Origin: Candidatus Heimdallarchaeota archaeon
GTDB lineage: Archaea > Asgardarchaeota > Heimdallarchaeia > JABLTI01
DNA length: 6,430 nt
Direction of reading: 5' to 3'
Assembly: GCA_023128635.1 (NCBI GenBank)
Contig: JAGMDP010000066.1
Coordinates: 1 to 6,430, forward strand
In this document: in pieces, positions 5,939 through 6,430 of the stretch
How positions within the stretch are numbered: the stretch's first letter is position 1
Layout: each line of letters begins with the position of its first letter
Translations under genes and position numbers: made by a program
Notes under the pieces: model-generated
The model's input: the letters and a program-made list of their open reading frames with translations, nothing else
Database searches by the model: none
What the model was told of the DNA's origin: nothing

Positions 5939-6010
5939 AATCTCAATGGTAATAGTGAAGCTTTTATTCTTAGAATGCAAGAGAATTAATGAGAGATTAT
6001 TTGAGATTAA
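5937..6010. repeat. Inverted and phased repeats upstream of RFC large subunit
   Basis: TTAATCTCAA at 5937-5946 is perfectly inverted as TTGAGATTAA at 6001-6010. The right arm is also part of a direct series: GAGAATTA (5981-5988), GAGATTA (5993-5999) and GAGATTA (6003-6009), with the last two exactly 10 bp apart. This covers the region where the promoter of the next gene should lie and could be a protein-binding site. The function is inference. Confidence 0.4.
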
Positions 6011-6020
6011 CTTTACAAAC

Positions 6021-6025
6021 GAGGA
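6021..6025 (+). promoter_or_regulatory. Ribosome binding site of RFC large subunit
   Basis: GAGGA with 9 bases before TTG 6035. It supports the TTG as the start of the clamp-loader gene. Confidence 0.7.
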
Positions 6026-6034
6026 ATTACCAGC

Positions 6035-6430
6035 TTGTCTGAAAAAAATCTACCCTGGACTGAATTATATCGTCCAACAAATCTAGGACAAATTGTAGGT
6101 AATGAAAATGCAGTAGATGCATTAAGAGATTGGTTTGATTCCTGGTCACCAAAAGCTCAACGAAAAGTAGCTTTACTACATGGACCAGCTGGTACAGGGA
6201 AAACAAGCAGTGTTATTGCTTTAGCAAAGGAACGCGGCTATGAACTCGTAGAGATGAATGCAAGTGATACTCGAAACAAAGATGCAATTCTAAGAATTGC
6301 AGGTAGCTCCGCAAGAGAAGGAACATTGATAGGGGGAGCTAAAGGTAAAAGAATTCTCTTAATTGATGAAGTTGATGGTATAACGGGAAGGGAAGATAGA
6401 GGTGGAGTAAAATCACTTATCGATGTGATT
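6035..6430 (+). CDS. rfcL: Replication factor C large subunit, N-terminal part (cut by window edge)
   Basis: Large subunit of the archaeal clamp loader, an AAA+ ATPase that opens and loads PCNA on primed DNA together with RFC small subunits. The visible 132 codons start at TTG. They hold the RFC N-terminal box LPWTELYRPTNLGQIVGNE (6-24), Walker A GPAGTGKT (50-57), NASDTRNKDAI (75-85) and Walker B LLIDEVDGI (108-116). NASDTRN followed by an Arg/Gly-rich segment and DEVDG (rather than the DEAD-type DEADN of small subunits) is characteristic of the large subunit. All catalytic residues in this part are intact. The sensor motifs, collar and C-terminal PCNA-interacting tail lie beyond the right edge. 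Transcription is probably independent of the KaiC-like gene, since a 134-bp spacer with a T-tract and repeats separates them. Confidence 0.94.
   Translation, partial: MSEKNLPWTELYRPTNLGQIVGNENAVDALRDWFDSWSPKAQRKVALLHGPAGTGKTSSVIALAKERGYELVEMNASDTRNKDAILRIAGSSAREGTLIGGAKGKRILLIDEVDGITGREDRGGVKSLIDVI

Noticed and set aside
1..6430. CRISPR array, insertion sequence, integrase or defence genes
   Set aside because: I looked for regular spaced repeats, transposase or integrase motifs and toxin-antitoxin pairs. The only candidate is the RHH-like protein, which has no adjacent toxin.

Overview
This AT-rich window is archaeal chromosomal DNA. The two information-processing genes that flank it are of archaeal/eukaryotic type: flap endonuclease FEN1 at the left edge and the replication factor C large subunit at the right edge, both cut by the window. 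The CDP-alcohol phosphatidyltransferase looks like an archaetidylserine synthase, and a KaiC/RadA-like ATPase, TATA-box-like elements and GGAGG/GGTGA-type ribosome binding sites fit the same picture. I cannot fix the lineage by eye. An AT-rich, mesophile-like archaeon (Asgard, Thermoplasmatota-like or similar) is possible, but this is only a guess.

Left part (1-1800). The N-terminal 78 codons of fen1 run leftwards, divergent from a small MazG-superfamily nucleotide pyrophosphohydrolase of the house-cleaning type (371-691). A leftward 118-residue gene (866-1222) has an N-terminus that reads like a ribbon-helix-helix DNA-binding domain. A 27-bp dyad lies 50-76 bp upstream of it and could be its operator. 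Divergent from it is a small all-helical protein (1488-1796) whose second half vaguely recalls MazG-type helices but lacks a clear metal site.

Middle (1797-4041). A 243-bp non-coding stretch with several short AT-rich inverted repeats precedes a 497-residue protein: a thioredoxin-fold domain with a CYAC active site followed by two V4R domains. Both V4R copies keep an exact Cys-x22-Glu-x2-Cys-x7-Cys pattern, the spacing I recall for the zinc site of phenol-sensing V4R regulators. Twenty-five bases downstream is a BCP-type peroxiredoxin with no ATG, GTG or TTG at its expected N-terminus. The best reading is an ATT start behind a well-placed GGAG. The pair looks like a redox operon in which the thioredoxin domain could reduce the peroxiredoxin, with V4R as a possible ligand or metal sensor; this is inference.

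Right part (4142-6430). Three rightward genes follow, each with its own spacer: archaetidylserine synthase, a single-domain KaiC-like protein with a degenerate Walker A (Lys and Thr/Ser replaced by His and Glu), and the RFC large subunit starting at TTG. The spacer before RFC carries phased GAGATTA repeats and a 10-bp perfect inverted repeat. There are no tRNA or rRNA genes, CRISPR arrays, insertion sequences or phage genes visible.
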